Below are positions 44,712-52,138 of a DNA stretch of 64,000 nt, in pieces. A program made the translations under genes and the position numbers. Source of the stretch: a candidate division TM6 bacterium GW2011_GWF2_32_72 (GTDB lineage Bacteria > Babelota > Babeliae > Babelales > GWF2-32-72); contig LBON01000002.1 in NCBI GenBank assembly GCA_000989525.1, forward strand, positions 165,447 through 229,446, in the 5' to 3' direction. How positions within the stretch are numbered: position 1 is the first letter of the stretch; every line of letters begins with the position of its first letter. The notes under the pieces were generated by a model. The model was not told where the DNA came from and made no database searches. It worked only from the letters and a program-made list of their open reading frames with translations.

Positions 44712-45386
44712 ATGACTTGTTCAACAGAATTAAGAGTAAAAGAGCTCTTAAGAGAAAAAGGCTGGACTACCAAAGTCTTAGCTGAAAAAACCGGACTTTC
44801 TGAAAGTTATTTAACTCACATAAAAAACGGAACAAGAAGATGGAATGAAGATTCCCTCAAAAAACTTGCAAACGCTTTTGAAATTTCCCCTACAGAAATG
44901 TTTGTCCAAAGAAGGCAAAGAACAGATAATATAAGCAACAATGTAACACTACCAGAAACATCTGAAGCCGAACTAAAAATTCAAATTGTTCCTGTTGTTG
45001 GTGACATTCCAGCAAATCCATCACCTTACAATAATCAGTTAATGCAGGTTACAACAGGTTTTAAAGATATCTTTGTACCAGTATTAAATTCTGAAGACTC
45101 ATCAATGTTTGCCTACACAGTAGAAAGCAATACATTGGCACCTGTCTTTATTAAAGGTGATTTATTGATAATTTCACCTGAAACATGGACAAGATCTGGC
45201 GATATAGCTGCTGTTGAATATGGAAATGATGTTCCAGTAAGAACAATTGCCCAAGTTACATATACAGAAGATTTTATTGTTCTTGAATCCATCAATCACA
45301 AGCAACCTCCAATTGCATTAATTAGAGGCAAAGATCAATTTAGAATCATTGGCAGAGTTATTGCTCGCCATCAAAACTTAGTGTAA
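44712..45386 (+). CDS. XRE helix-turn-helix regulator with S24-like domain lacking the catalytic dyad
   Basis: The 224-residue protein joins an N-terminal XRE HTH (residues about 8-62, TKVLAEKTGLSESYLTHIKNG) to a LexA/CI-like S24 fold (about 90-224). In active S24 proteins a Ser in a GDSM-type motif and a Lys about 37 residues later cut the repressor when RecA is active. Here the matching positions are Thr141 (VESNTLAP) and Arg177 (VPVRTI), so self-cleavage is probably lost and the domain may only dimerise. A perfect AAAGGAGG precedes the ATG. No phage genes surround it. Targets unknown. Confidence 0.85.
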   Translation: MTCSTELRVKELLREKGWTTKVLAEKTGLSESYLTHIKNGTRRWNEDSLKKLANAFEISPTEMFVQRRQRTDNISNNVTLPETSEAELKIQIVPVVGDIPANPSPYNNQLMQVTTGFKDIFVPVLNSEDSSMFAYTVESNTLAPVFIKGDLLIISPETWTRSGDIAAVEYGNDVPVRTIAQVTYTEDFIVLESINHKQPPIALIRGKDQFRIIGRVIARHQNLV

Positions 45387-45445
45387 AACTTTAAGAGAAA
45401 GTTAATAAATAATAGCTTTCCCTTATTTTTCTGATAAGCTAATCC

Positions 45446-45475
45446 GGGTGTTGGTATTTTCCAACACCTTTTTAG
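45446..45475 (+). terminator. terminator after the XRE regulator
   Basis: The arms ggtgttgg and ccaacacc with a 6-base loop are followed by TTTTT, about 60 bases beyond the stop. Confidence 0.85.
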
Positions 45476-45514
45476 TTAGGTAATTTTTAAATATAAAAAA
45501 CCTAACTTTGCTAA

Positions 45515-45542
45515 ATAAAACAGCTATTTAAGCTAGTTTTAT
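45515..45542 (+). promoter_or_regulatory. rpsF leader hairpin
   Basis: ATAAAACAGCT and AGCTAGTTTTAT pair with one bulge around a 5-base loop, 40 bases ahead of rpsF. Ribosomal S6:S18 leaders are known regulatory RNAs, but the CCG loop motif of the known class is not seen, so function is unproven. Confidence 0.35.
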
Positions 45543-45581
45543 AGTTAAAAGTTTAACTTCCAGTTAGCATAAGGAGTACAA

Positions 45582-46082
45582 ATGCTACGTTACGAGACAC
45601 TCATCTTGGCTTCTCCAGAGATTTCCACAGAAGAAATCAAAAACATGGAGACGCAAGTTGACAGAATTATCAAGAAATACAAAGGAACAGTAATTTCCTT
45701 TGAAAAATGGGGTAAATATTTACTCGCATACCCAGTCAAAAAACATGACTACGGCATTTACTTCCTAGTTCGATACGAACTCGAAGAATCAAATAATAAT
45801 CAACTTTATAAAGATATAGATATGCTTTTCAAGCTTAAGTTCAGCGATGCTGTTCTAAGAAGCATGGAAACTAGCCTGAATCCAAATGGCTCACTAGTTT
45901 ACCTAAGACCTAAATCTGCAGAAGAAACAACAGTAAAAGACGTTGATTCATTCTTAAAAGAAAATAAGATGGAAGGCCTATTAGGTTCTGACGAAAAAAA
46001 GTCTCGATTCACTCCCAAAAAGAGAGAAGTTGCTGAAGTTTTTGAAGAAGATGATTTCGAAGAAATAGAAGGAGCAGAATAA
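45582..46082 (+). CDS. rpsF: 30S ribosomal protein S6
   Basis: S6 binds 16S rRNA as a dimer with S18 on the small-subunit platform. The 166-residue product contains the family pattern (YETLILASPEIS at the start, WGKYLLAYPVKKHDYGIYFLV) within the first 100 residues. It then carries a charged extension of about 55 residues ending in an acidic tail (EEDDFEEIEGAE), longer than typical S6. AAGGAG precedes the ATG. The stop shares a base with the rpsR start (TAATG), so the pair is coupled; ssb, which often sits between them, is absent. Confidence 0.96.
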   Translation: MLRYETLILASPEISTEEIKNMETQVDRIIKKYKGTVISFEKWGKYLLAYPVKKHDYGIYFLVRYELEESNNNQLYKDIDMLFKLKFSDAVLRSMETSLNPNGSLVYLRPKSAEETTVKDVDSFLKENKMEGLLGSDEKKSRFTPKKREVAEVFEEDDFEEIEGAE

Positions 46083-46381
46083 TGGCCGGAAAAGCTAAAC
46101 AAAAAATCAAACTAAGATTAAGCTCCAGATTAGTTAAGAAAAAGACACGCAGAAAAAAAGGTTTTAATGGTGCTAAACACTGTAGATTCTGTGGAAATGC
46201 AGAAAATTTACAAAACTTAGACTATAAAAACACAGACATGTTAAAACACTTTTTAACAGAAAGCGGTAAAATTCTTACATCCAAAATTTCTGGTAACTGT
46301 GCAAAACATCAAAGAGAACTTTCTTCTTGTATTAGAAAAGCCCGTACAATGGCTTTAATACCTTATACATGCGCAGGCTAA
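46082..46381 (+). CDS. rpsR: 30S ribosomal protein S18
   Basis: The 99-residue product ends in the conserved S18 core (SKISGNCAKHQRELSSCIRKAR, split here by a Cys pair). An N-terminal extension of about 30 residues is rich in Lys and Arg, so it is longer than the usual 75. The cysteine pair CRFC (near residue 34) with the later cysteines suggests the zinc-type (C+) form. It is coupled to rpsF by a one-base overlap. rplI, the common downstream partner, does not follow. Confidence 0.95.
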   Translation: MAGKAKQKIKLRLSSRLVKKKTRRKKGFNGAKHCRFCGNAENLQNLDYKNTDMLKHFLTESGKILTSKISGNCAKHQRELSSCIRKARTMALIPYTCAG

Positions 46382-46410
46382 AATCTGATTTTAGAATTTT
46401 AAAAGAAACC

Positions 46411-46445
46411 AAAAGGGTCTCGACGCAAGTCGGGGCCTTTTTTAT
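46411..46445 (+). terminator. terminator after rpsF-rpsR
   Basis: The arms aaaggtctcgac-type and gtcggggccttt, with two G-T pairs and one bulge, enclose loop gcaa and are followed by T's. Confidence 0.75.
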
Positions 46446-46493
46446 CCTAAAAAGACAAAGATATAGACCTCAAAGCCTCAACTAAAGGTTATA

Positions 46494-46522
46494 TTTACAT
46501 AAAGAAACCATTCTGCTAAAAT
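46494..46522 (+). promoter_or_regulatory. typA promoter (sigma70-like)
   Basis: TTTACA and TAAAAT are separated by exactly 17 bases, with the -10 box 44 bases ahead of the typA ATG. Confidence 0.55.
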
Positions 46523-46566
46523 AGATATATTCCAAACTTTTTCAAATTAACCTTAAGGGGGGATGA

Positions 46567-48381
46567 ATGAATAATACAAATAGAGAAAACATTCGAAATA
46601 TAGCAATTATTGCACACGTTGACCATGGCAAAACTACTCTTGTAGACGAGCTGTTAAAACAATCCGGCACACTACAAAAAATGGATACTGACCGGGTAAT
46701 GGATTCCAATGACATCGAAAGAGAACGCGGAATTACCATTTTGGCCAAAAACACCGGTATAAATTATAAAGACCATGCAATCAACATTGTAGATACCCCT
46801 GGACACGCAGATTTTGGTGGTGAAGTTGAACGAACACTGCAAATGGTCGAAGGTTTCTTACTTCTTGTCGACGCCGCAGAAGGTGTTCTACCTGGTACAA
46901 GATTTGTTCTTCAAAAGGCTCTAAAATTAAATTTAAAACCTATCGTTGTAATTAACAAAATAGATAGAAAAGATGCTGATATTGAAGCAACAGAAAATCA
47001 AATTCACGATCTTTTCTTAGACCTTGCCACCCACGAAGATCAATTAAATTTTTCTATCTTGTATGGCTCTTCCAGAGAAGGTTTTATGACAAAAGATTTA
47101 TCTGTAAAAAAAGATAATATGGAAGATTTACTTGATGCCATTTTAGAAACTATTCCAGCCCCTGCATCAAGACACGAAAATGATTTACAATTCTTGGTAA
47201 CAAGCTTGGATTCTTCAGATTTCTTGGGAATAATCGCAATTGGAAGAGTTTTTAGCGGGTCCATTTCAGTTGGTGAACAGTTTATAACTTGTTTAGATGA
47301 TTTAGTTGGACAACCTTCAAAAGTTACAAAAATTTACAAATTTGTTGGGTTAAACAAGATAGAAATAGAAAAAGCTGAATATGGCGATATTGTAGCAATT
47401 ACAGGCTTTCCAAAACCTATAAAAATAAATACAACATTATGCAATGTTGGAAAACCATTCCCAGCACCTTACGTAAAAATCGACGAACCAACAATTTCTA
47501 TCTTCTTATCTGTTAACAACTCTCCGTTTAGTGGACAAGAAGGAACACTTCTTACATCTAGACAAATCAAAGACCGACTAGAAAAAGAACTAGAAACAAA
47601 CGTTGCTTTAAGAGTTGAACCAACAGATTCACCAGAAACATTTAAAGTTTCAGGACGAGGTCAACTTCACCTAGGTATTCTTGTAGAAAACATGAGAAGA
47701 GAAGGTTTTGAAGTACAAATTTCTTCACCTCAAGTTATTTTCAAAACAATTGATGGTCAAAAGCAAGAACCAATGGAACACTTAATTTTAGACATTGAAG
47801 AAGCGCATCAAGGTGTTATCATGGAAAAACTTGGTATTAAAAAAGCTATTATGACAAACCTAAAACCACTAGAAAATGGCAGAGTTTGTTTGGAATTTGA
47901 AGTTCCTTCCAGATCTTTACTTGGATTTAGAGGTCAATTTTTGACAGATACTCGTGGAACAGGAATAGCAAACTACAGTTTTTCTGGATACGCACCTTTT
48001 AAAGGTGATATTCCTACCAGAACAAAAGGAGCGCTTGTTTCCATGGAAGATGGTTCAACAACAGCATTTGCTCTTAACAATCTTCAAGAACGTGGTGTTT
48101 TATTTGTAGAACCAGGCGAAAAAGTTTATATCGGCATGATAGTTGGTGAAAACAGTAGAGATTGCGATATGGACGTTAATCCATGCAAAGGTAAAAAGCT
48201 TACAAACATGCGTGCCACAGGTACTGACGAAGGTATCTTCTTAGAACCACCTCGCAGAATGACACTTGAACAAAGTATGGAATGGATTGGTGCAGACGAG
48301 CTAGTTGAAGTTACTCCAAAAAGTGTTCGCCTAAGAAAGAAAACACTTAATCCAAACTTAAGAAAAAAAGATAATAGATAA
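46567..48381 (+). CDS. typA: Translational GTPase TypA/BipA
   Basis: The 604-residue ribosome-associated GTPase supports growth under stress and 50S assembly. It has the G domain ([36 protein letters not shown]), domain II, EF-G-like domains III and V ([20 protein letters not shown]) and the BipA-specific C-terminal domain ([13 protein letters not shown]). An overlapping ATG four bases upstream leads straight to a stop, so 46567 is the start; AAGGGGGG precedes it. Confidence 0.98.
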   Translation: MNNTNRENIRNIAIIAHVDHGKTTLVDELLKQSGTLQKMDTDRVMDSNDIERERGITILAKNTGINYKDHAINIVDTPGHADFGGEVERTLQMVEGFLLLVDAAEGVLPGTRFVLQKALKLNLKPIVVINKIDRKDADIEATENQIHDLFLDLATHEDQLNFSILYGSSREGFMTKDLSVKKDNMEDLLDAILETIPAPASRHENDLQFLVTSLDSSDFLGIIAIGRVFSGSISVGEQFITCLDDLVGQPSKVTKIYKFVGLNKIEIEKAEYGDIVAITGFPKPIKINTTLCNVGKPFPAPYVKIDEPTISIFLSVNNSPFSGQEGTLLTSRQIKDRLEKELETNVALRVEPTDSPETFKVSGRGQLHLGILVENMRREGFEVQISSPQVIFKTIDGQKQEPMEHLILDIEEAHQGVIMEKLGIKKAIMTNLKPLENGRVCLEFEVPSRSLLGFRGQFLTDTRGTGIANYSFSGYAPFKGDIPTRTKGALVSMEDGSTTAFALNNLQERGVLFVEPGEKVYIGMIVGENSRDCDMDVNPCKGKKLTNMRATGTDEGIFLEPPRRMTLEQSMEWIGADELVEVTPKSVRLRKKTLNPNLRKKDNR

Positions 48382-48395
48382 GTTGGAAAAATGAT

Positions 48396-48442
48396 AAAAA
48401 ACACTTTGTTAAACCTTTCAAGGCTAAACGAAGTGTTTTTTA
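48396..48442 (+). terminator. terminator after typA
   Basis: The arms aaaaacactttgtt and aacgaagtgttttt with one mismatch and a 16-base loop are followed by T's. It ends 19 bases before the truA ATG. Confidence 0.8.
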
Positions 48443-48461
48443 TTTAAATGGAAAAAACTAC

Positions 48462-49205
48462 ATGAAAACTTACAAAATTATAGTTGCTTATGACGGCACA
48501 GATTATCAAGGCTGGCAAGAGCAACCTCATGGAAAAACAGTAGTTCAAGCTCTGCAAAAAAGTTTTAAAGCTGCCTTTTTTTTACCAATATTAATTAAAG
48601 GAGCATCTCGCACAGATGCGGGAGTACACGCACTTGGCCAAGTTGCTAAATTTCAAACAACACTAAACATTTCTGCCAAACAACTACTAAAAGTCTGGGA
48701 ACAAAAAGTTCCTAGTGATATTTCAATTATATCCATAGAAGAAGTCGATCCTGAATTTAAACCAACTCATAACGTTATTGAAAAAACATATTCTTATAAA
48801 ATATTTACTAAACGACCATTACCTCAAGAACAACGATTTGGTGTAGAATGGAAAAAAAAATTAGATATAAATAAGTTAAAAACATGCCTTAAAATTTTTG
48901 TTGGAACTCATGATTTTAGATCTTTTTGTTCAGGCTACGAATTTACAGGCGGATCCGTAAGAACCATAAATTCGATTAGCATTGAGTCAGAAAATATGAA
49001 TAATACAATAACTATTGTTTTTAAAGGACCAGGTTTTTTAAAATATATGATCAGACGAATTGTTGGCGCATGTTTACAAGCAGCTTCTTGTAAAAAATTA
49101 AATGAAACAGATTTACAAAAAGCTATGGATGAAAAAAATCCATTACAAAGTTTACTAACTGCCCCAGCCAAAGGTCTAACATTAGAAAAAATTGAATATA
49201 AATAA
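48462..49205 (+). CDS. truA: tRNA pseudouridine(38-40) synthase TruA
   Basis: The 247-residue enzyme modifies uridines in the anticodon arm of tRNAs. GASRTDAGVHALGQV carries the catalytic Asp; YDGTDYQGWQ near the start and FLKYMIRRIVGACL near the end are family motifs. Length is normal. Only a weak GGAA lies ahead of the ATG, and the typA terminator ends just upstream. Confidence 0.96.
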   Translation: MKTYKIIVAYDGTDYQGWQEQPHGKTVVQALQKSFKAAFFLPILIKGASRTDAGVHALGQVAKFQTTLNISAKQLLKVWEQKVPSDISIISIEEVDPEFKPTHNVIEKTYSYKIFTKRPLPQEQRFGVEWKKKLDINKLKTCLKIFVGTHDFRSFCSGYEFTGGSVRTINSISIESENMNNTITIVFKGPGFLKYMIRRIVGACLQAASCKKLNETDLQKAMDEKNPLQSLLTAPAKGLTLEKIEYK

Positions 49206-49253
49206 ATTCATCCGTATTTGCTTAAAGGCTTTACCGGACAAAAGAGAGGAAAT

Positions 49254-49835
49254 ATGAAAAAACTATATTTATCAATTACAATTGCAATAGGTCTTATTTT
49301 AACCGGTTACTATTTCCAAGATACCCTAATTAAATACAATCCATTTCCACCCAAAAATGGAATTTGCCGCTACAATAAATGGGTCGACGAACCTTTCCTT
49401 TATCAAATATTTAAAGAAGAAGCTAATTTGTTATTTGCCGATCCAAAAGCACCTCACAATTTTTACCCTAAACAAATGCTCCAATACATGTCCCCTATAG
49501 ACAATAAAAAATACTATGGACAAATTCAAATGCGATTTATACGAGAAAATGGAAAAACAGTTGCATTTACGGTTTATTACAAAAAAAACTTCTTCAAAGG
49601 ACAACTTCTTTTCTTGGGCGTTCTTGATGGTTACAGAAAAAAAGGTTACGCCACAGAATTAATCAAATATGTAATGAAGGATTTAGAACGCCAAGGTTGC
49701 ACCAGCATTCAATGGGTAACCAAAGTTATTAATACCCGTGCTCAAAATCTTTATAATAAGCTTGGATTCAAATTGTTAGGCGTCTGGGATGAACACTATC
49801 ACTATGAATACACCCCAAAAGAACATAGAAAATAA
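49254..49835 (+). CDS. Membrane-anchored GNAT-family N-acetyltransferase
   Basis: The 193-residue product starts with an anchor or signal segment (MKKLYLSITIAIGLILTGYY, residues 1-20). The GNAT core is in the second half: strand LLFLGVL, then YRKKGYATELIKYVM (the acetyl-CoA pyrophosphate loop, residues about 125-140) and NLYNKLGF near the end. By the positive-inside rule the catalytic part should face the periplasm, where acetyl-CoA is absent, which is odd for this family. ATG 49254 has AGAGGA ahead; a TTG start upstream is unlikely. It lies 48 bases after truA. Substrate unknown. Confidence 0.8.
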   Translation: MKKLYLSITIAIGLILTGYYFQDTLIKYNPFPPKNGICRYNKWVDEPFLYQIFKEEANLLFADPKAPHNFYPKQMLQYMSPIDNKKYYGQIQMRFIRENGKTVAFTVYYKKNFFKGQLLFLGVLDGYRKKGYATELIKYVMKDLERQGCTSIQWVTKVINTRAQNLYNKLGFKLLGVWDEHYHYEYTPKEHRK

Positions 49836-49917
49836 ACTTTAATCAAATCGTTCACAATTCGCGACCAAAAGCCATAGGCAAGATTTTCACCCTCCACAAA
49901 CATCCCAATAGTGCTAT

Positions 49918-49946
49918 TTGACATTTTTTCCCGATGTGTTACAATA
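49918..49946 (+). promoter_or_regulatory. strong promoter of the secreted orphan at 49984
   Basis: A perfect TTGACA and TACAAT (49940-49945) are spaced by 16 bases; the -10 lies about 40 bases ahead of the ATG. Confidence 0.6.
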
Positions 49947-49983
49947 AAAACGTTATAAATATTATATTAATGGAAGGTAAACT

Positions 49984-50631
49984 ATGAAAAAATTAACGCT
50001 TACTTTAGGGTTAGCACTAACATTTGCCCTAAATTGTTCTGAAAACATTGATGTAGAAAAAATAAAACTCGGCAGAATAACGACTATTATTTGTTGTAGA
50101 ACCCCCGAAGAAAACGCTAAAAAGATTACACAACTTGTTAAAACAACAGGAACAGGCATCCTTGCGGACGAGGTCAAACATATCTGTGCAGCATCAAGGC
50201 CCGATAATAAAGAGGTTGCAACTACTTTTTTTAAAAAGCTTGCTCAATCACAAAGTGAAGAGCTTTTTAAAGAAATTATATTTCTAAATCCTGATTTATT
50301 AAGATTAATTTCTCAAAAAATTGAAAACGGAACCTCGGTGATTATGACTCATTGTAAAAATAAAGATTTTTTATATGAAGCCTGTATGAAATTAATAAAG
50401 ATAATGCTTGAAGATGATTTTAAATATACAAGTCAAAAAGACCTTGACTCCATTTTTAGTTACATAGGCGATCCAGAAATTAATGGTAAAAAAATATGTG
50501 ACGCAACAATAATTGAATTTTTTAAACTTCTTGTAAAAAATGATAGCGAAAAATTATACAATTTATTTAAAAATGTACCAAATGCAAAAGATTTATTATT
50601 CAAATATTTTCCAATTCTAAAAGAACTTTAA
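49984..50631 (+). CDS. Secreted helical protein of unknown function
   Basis: The 215-residue product has a signal peptide (residues 1-19, GLALTFALNC); Asn before the Cys makes a lipoprotein signal unlikely. The mature part is helical, with two short cysteine-bearing stretches (IICC, THCKNK) and a repeated pattern of about 45 residues that could be degenerate helical repeats. No family recognised. It has a near-consensus promoter, GGAAGG ribosome site and its own terminator, which suggests good expression. Confidence 0.65.
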   Translation: MKKLTLTLGLALTFALNCSENIDVEKIKLGRITTIICCRTPEENAKKITQLVKTTGTGILADEVKHICAASRPDNKEVATTFFKKLAQSQSEELFKEIIFLNPDLLRLISQKIENGTSVIMTHCKNKDFLYEACMKLIKIMLEDDFKYTSQKDLDSIFSYIGDPEINGKKICDATIIEFFKLLVKNDSEKLYNLFKNVPNAKDLLFKYFPILKEL

Positions 50632-50644
50632 ATGTTTAAAATAG

Positions 50645-50674
50645 AAAAAGGCGTCTAAAAAAGACGCCTTTTTC
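50645..50674 (+). terminator. terminator after the secreted orphan
   Basis: The arms aaaaaggcgtct and agacgccttttt with a short A loop are followed by T-rich sequence. Confidence 0.88.
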
Positions 50675-50730
50675 TATTTATAGTTTATACACATATTAAA
50701 AATCTATTTTTTAATAAAAGACAACTATGG

Positions 50731-51032
50731 ACTTATACGAAAATTCAAAAACATTGATTTTTTAACATCAAAAAAAGGACTCGATCCTTCAACAAGCTCA
50801 GGATGAAATCCGTCTTTATAATTGTTGAGGAACGGTTCATTGACAAGCTCAGGATGACATCCGTCATATTAATTTATATTTTATTGCGTTGTTTTAGCTC
50901 TGTAGCCTTAAACTATGTGATTATTATTAAATTAAATTTTTAACATTTTAATCTTAAATTAGAAATAAAATAAAGACGGATACCATCCTGAGCTTGTCGA
51001 AGGATCGAGCCCTTTAAATAATTTGCATATAA
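50731..51032. repeat. dispersed repeat with inverted arms, copy 2
   Basis: This is the second copy of the element at 15145-15390. The left arm (50777-50816) and right arm (50974-51012) are imperfect reverse complements of about 40 bases, including ctcgatccttc. This copy has an extra stretch of about 50 bases near 50817-50866 formed by duplicating caagctcaggatga. The AT-rich middle (tattttattgcgttgtt, ctctgtagcctta) matches copy 1. It lies between the convergent orphan at 49984 and the Dps gene. Confidence 0.8.
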
Positions 51033-51049
51033 ATTTTAATTACAAAATC

Positions 51050-51535
51050 TTACTGCTGATGTGCTTGCACAAACCAAAGACGCTTTTGCAAAAGTTCACT
51101 TATTTTTGTACAAAGATCCATAGTCGACATATCACCTCGTTCTTCTGCAAACTTTAAACATTCTTCAATTTGTTCAATATATTGAGCCATACGCTCTGCT
51201 ACAACACTCAATAATTCTGTACTTTTAAAAATATTTTCTGGATAAACAATTAATTTAGTTGATTTAACAGCTTCTTGAATTGTACCTAAAGCTGTTCCAC
51301 CTAATGCCGTTATTCTTTCTGCAATATCATCAACGGCTGTTTCTAGTTCACCAGCTATTAAATCAAATAGAAGATGTGTACTATAAAAACCAGCCCCCTT
51401 AACATTCCAATGGGCTTGTTTTAAAACATATTTAAGATCAATAGAAGAACCAAGCAATGAATTCAATTTTGAAATAACATCTTTTCTTACAGGTTCTGAC
51501 AAAGGGTTACTTGTTTTATGCATTACGTTTTTCAT
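51050..51535 (-). CDS. dps: Cytosolic Dps-family ferritin-like protein
   Basis: The 161-residue Dps protein stores iron, consumes peroxide and may coat DNA. The ferroxidase ligands H42 (AHWN), H54, D69 and E73 have the canonical spacing 12, 15, 4. It shares MHKTSNPL near its start with the exported Dps at 501-1109 but has no signal peptide, so the two are paralogues in different compartments. AAGGAA precedes the ATG. It is monocistronic beside repeat copy 2; no OxyR or Fur box could be identified by eye. Confidence 0.95.
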   Translation of the reverse strand: MKNVMHKTSNPLSEPVRKDVISKLNSLLGSSIDLKYVLKQAHWNVKGAGFYSTHLLFDLIAGELETAVDDIAERITALGGTALGTIQEAVKSTKLIVYPENIFKSTELLSVVAERMAQYIEQIEECLKFAEERGDMSTMDLCTKISELLQKRLWFVQAHQQ

Positions 51536-51652
51536 AAAAAATTCCTTAGAAAATCAATAAAAATAAAAACTACATTAGTTTTACATTATTTTCTGCTTAA
51601 AAAGAACTATTTGATAAAAACATTTTAAAAACAAAGGTAAAAAAGCTATTTA

Positions 51653-52138
51653 TTATTGTTCAAACAAAATCGTAGGAACATCATCAGGATGATTATCAAA
51701 ATCTTTAAATGCCTTTATACATTCCAATCTTTTTTCTGCTGAGTTCCTGATATTTTTATCTGATTTAAATATAAATTCTAAAGCAATCTCATTATCACAA
51801 TTAACAATAAAAGGATCTGCCCCATTTTTTAATAAAAATTTAATTACATCGATATCTAACATACGAGCCGCCAGCATTAAAGCCGTCATTCCGCTCTCAT
51901 CCTTAATATCAACAGAAACGCCAACCAATAACAATCTTTTTGCTGATTTTAAATCAAAAGTTTTAATAGCGTTTATAAAATTAAAACATCTGGCATGACT
52001 CAAACAACAAAAACCTTCCGCAGGCTCCCTAGAGCAAAGAGATTCATAATCAATTTTATGTTTTCCTGCACACAAAAATGGGGTCTGCAGAGCAAACCCC
52101 ACCAAAAAAATTAATATTTTTAATTTTTCATACAACAT
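51653..52138 (-). CDS. Secreted ankyrin-repeat protein
   Basis: The 161-residue protein has a signal peptide (residues 1-24, ending LCAG), then two or three ankyrin units (GMTALMLAARMLDIDVIKFLLKNGADP is the clearest, here split by KF) from about residue 55 to 130. A Cys-rich stretch (CCLSHARC) lies before the repeats. Ankyrin repeats bind proteins and are common in secreted proteins of host-associated bacteria. The ATG overlaps the secA end by 19 bases, an unusual coupling of a housekeeping gene to a secreted accessory protein. Confidence 0.78.
   Translation of the reverse strand: MLYEKLKILIFLVGFALQTPFLCAGKHKIDYESLCSREPAEGFCCLSHARCFNFINAIKTFDLKSAKRLLLVGVSVDIKDESGMTALMLAARMLDIDVIKFLLKNGADPFIVNCDNEIALEFIFKSDKNIRNSAEKRLECIKAFKDFDNHPDDVPTILFEQ

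Noticed and set aside
44419-45480. Prophage or integrated element around the XRE/S24-like regulator
   Set aside because: No integrase, structural phage genes or attachment repeats are nearby; flanks are rnhB and ribosomal genes.
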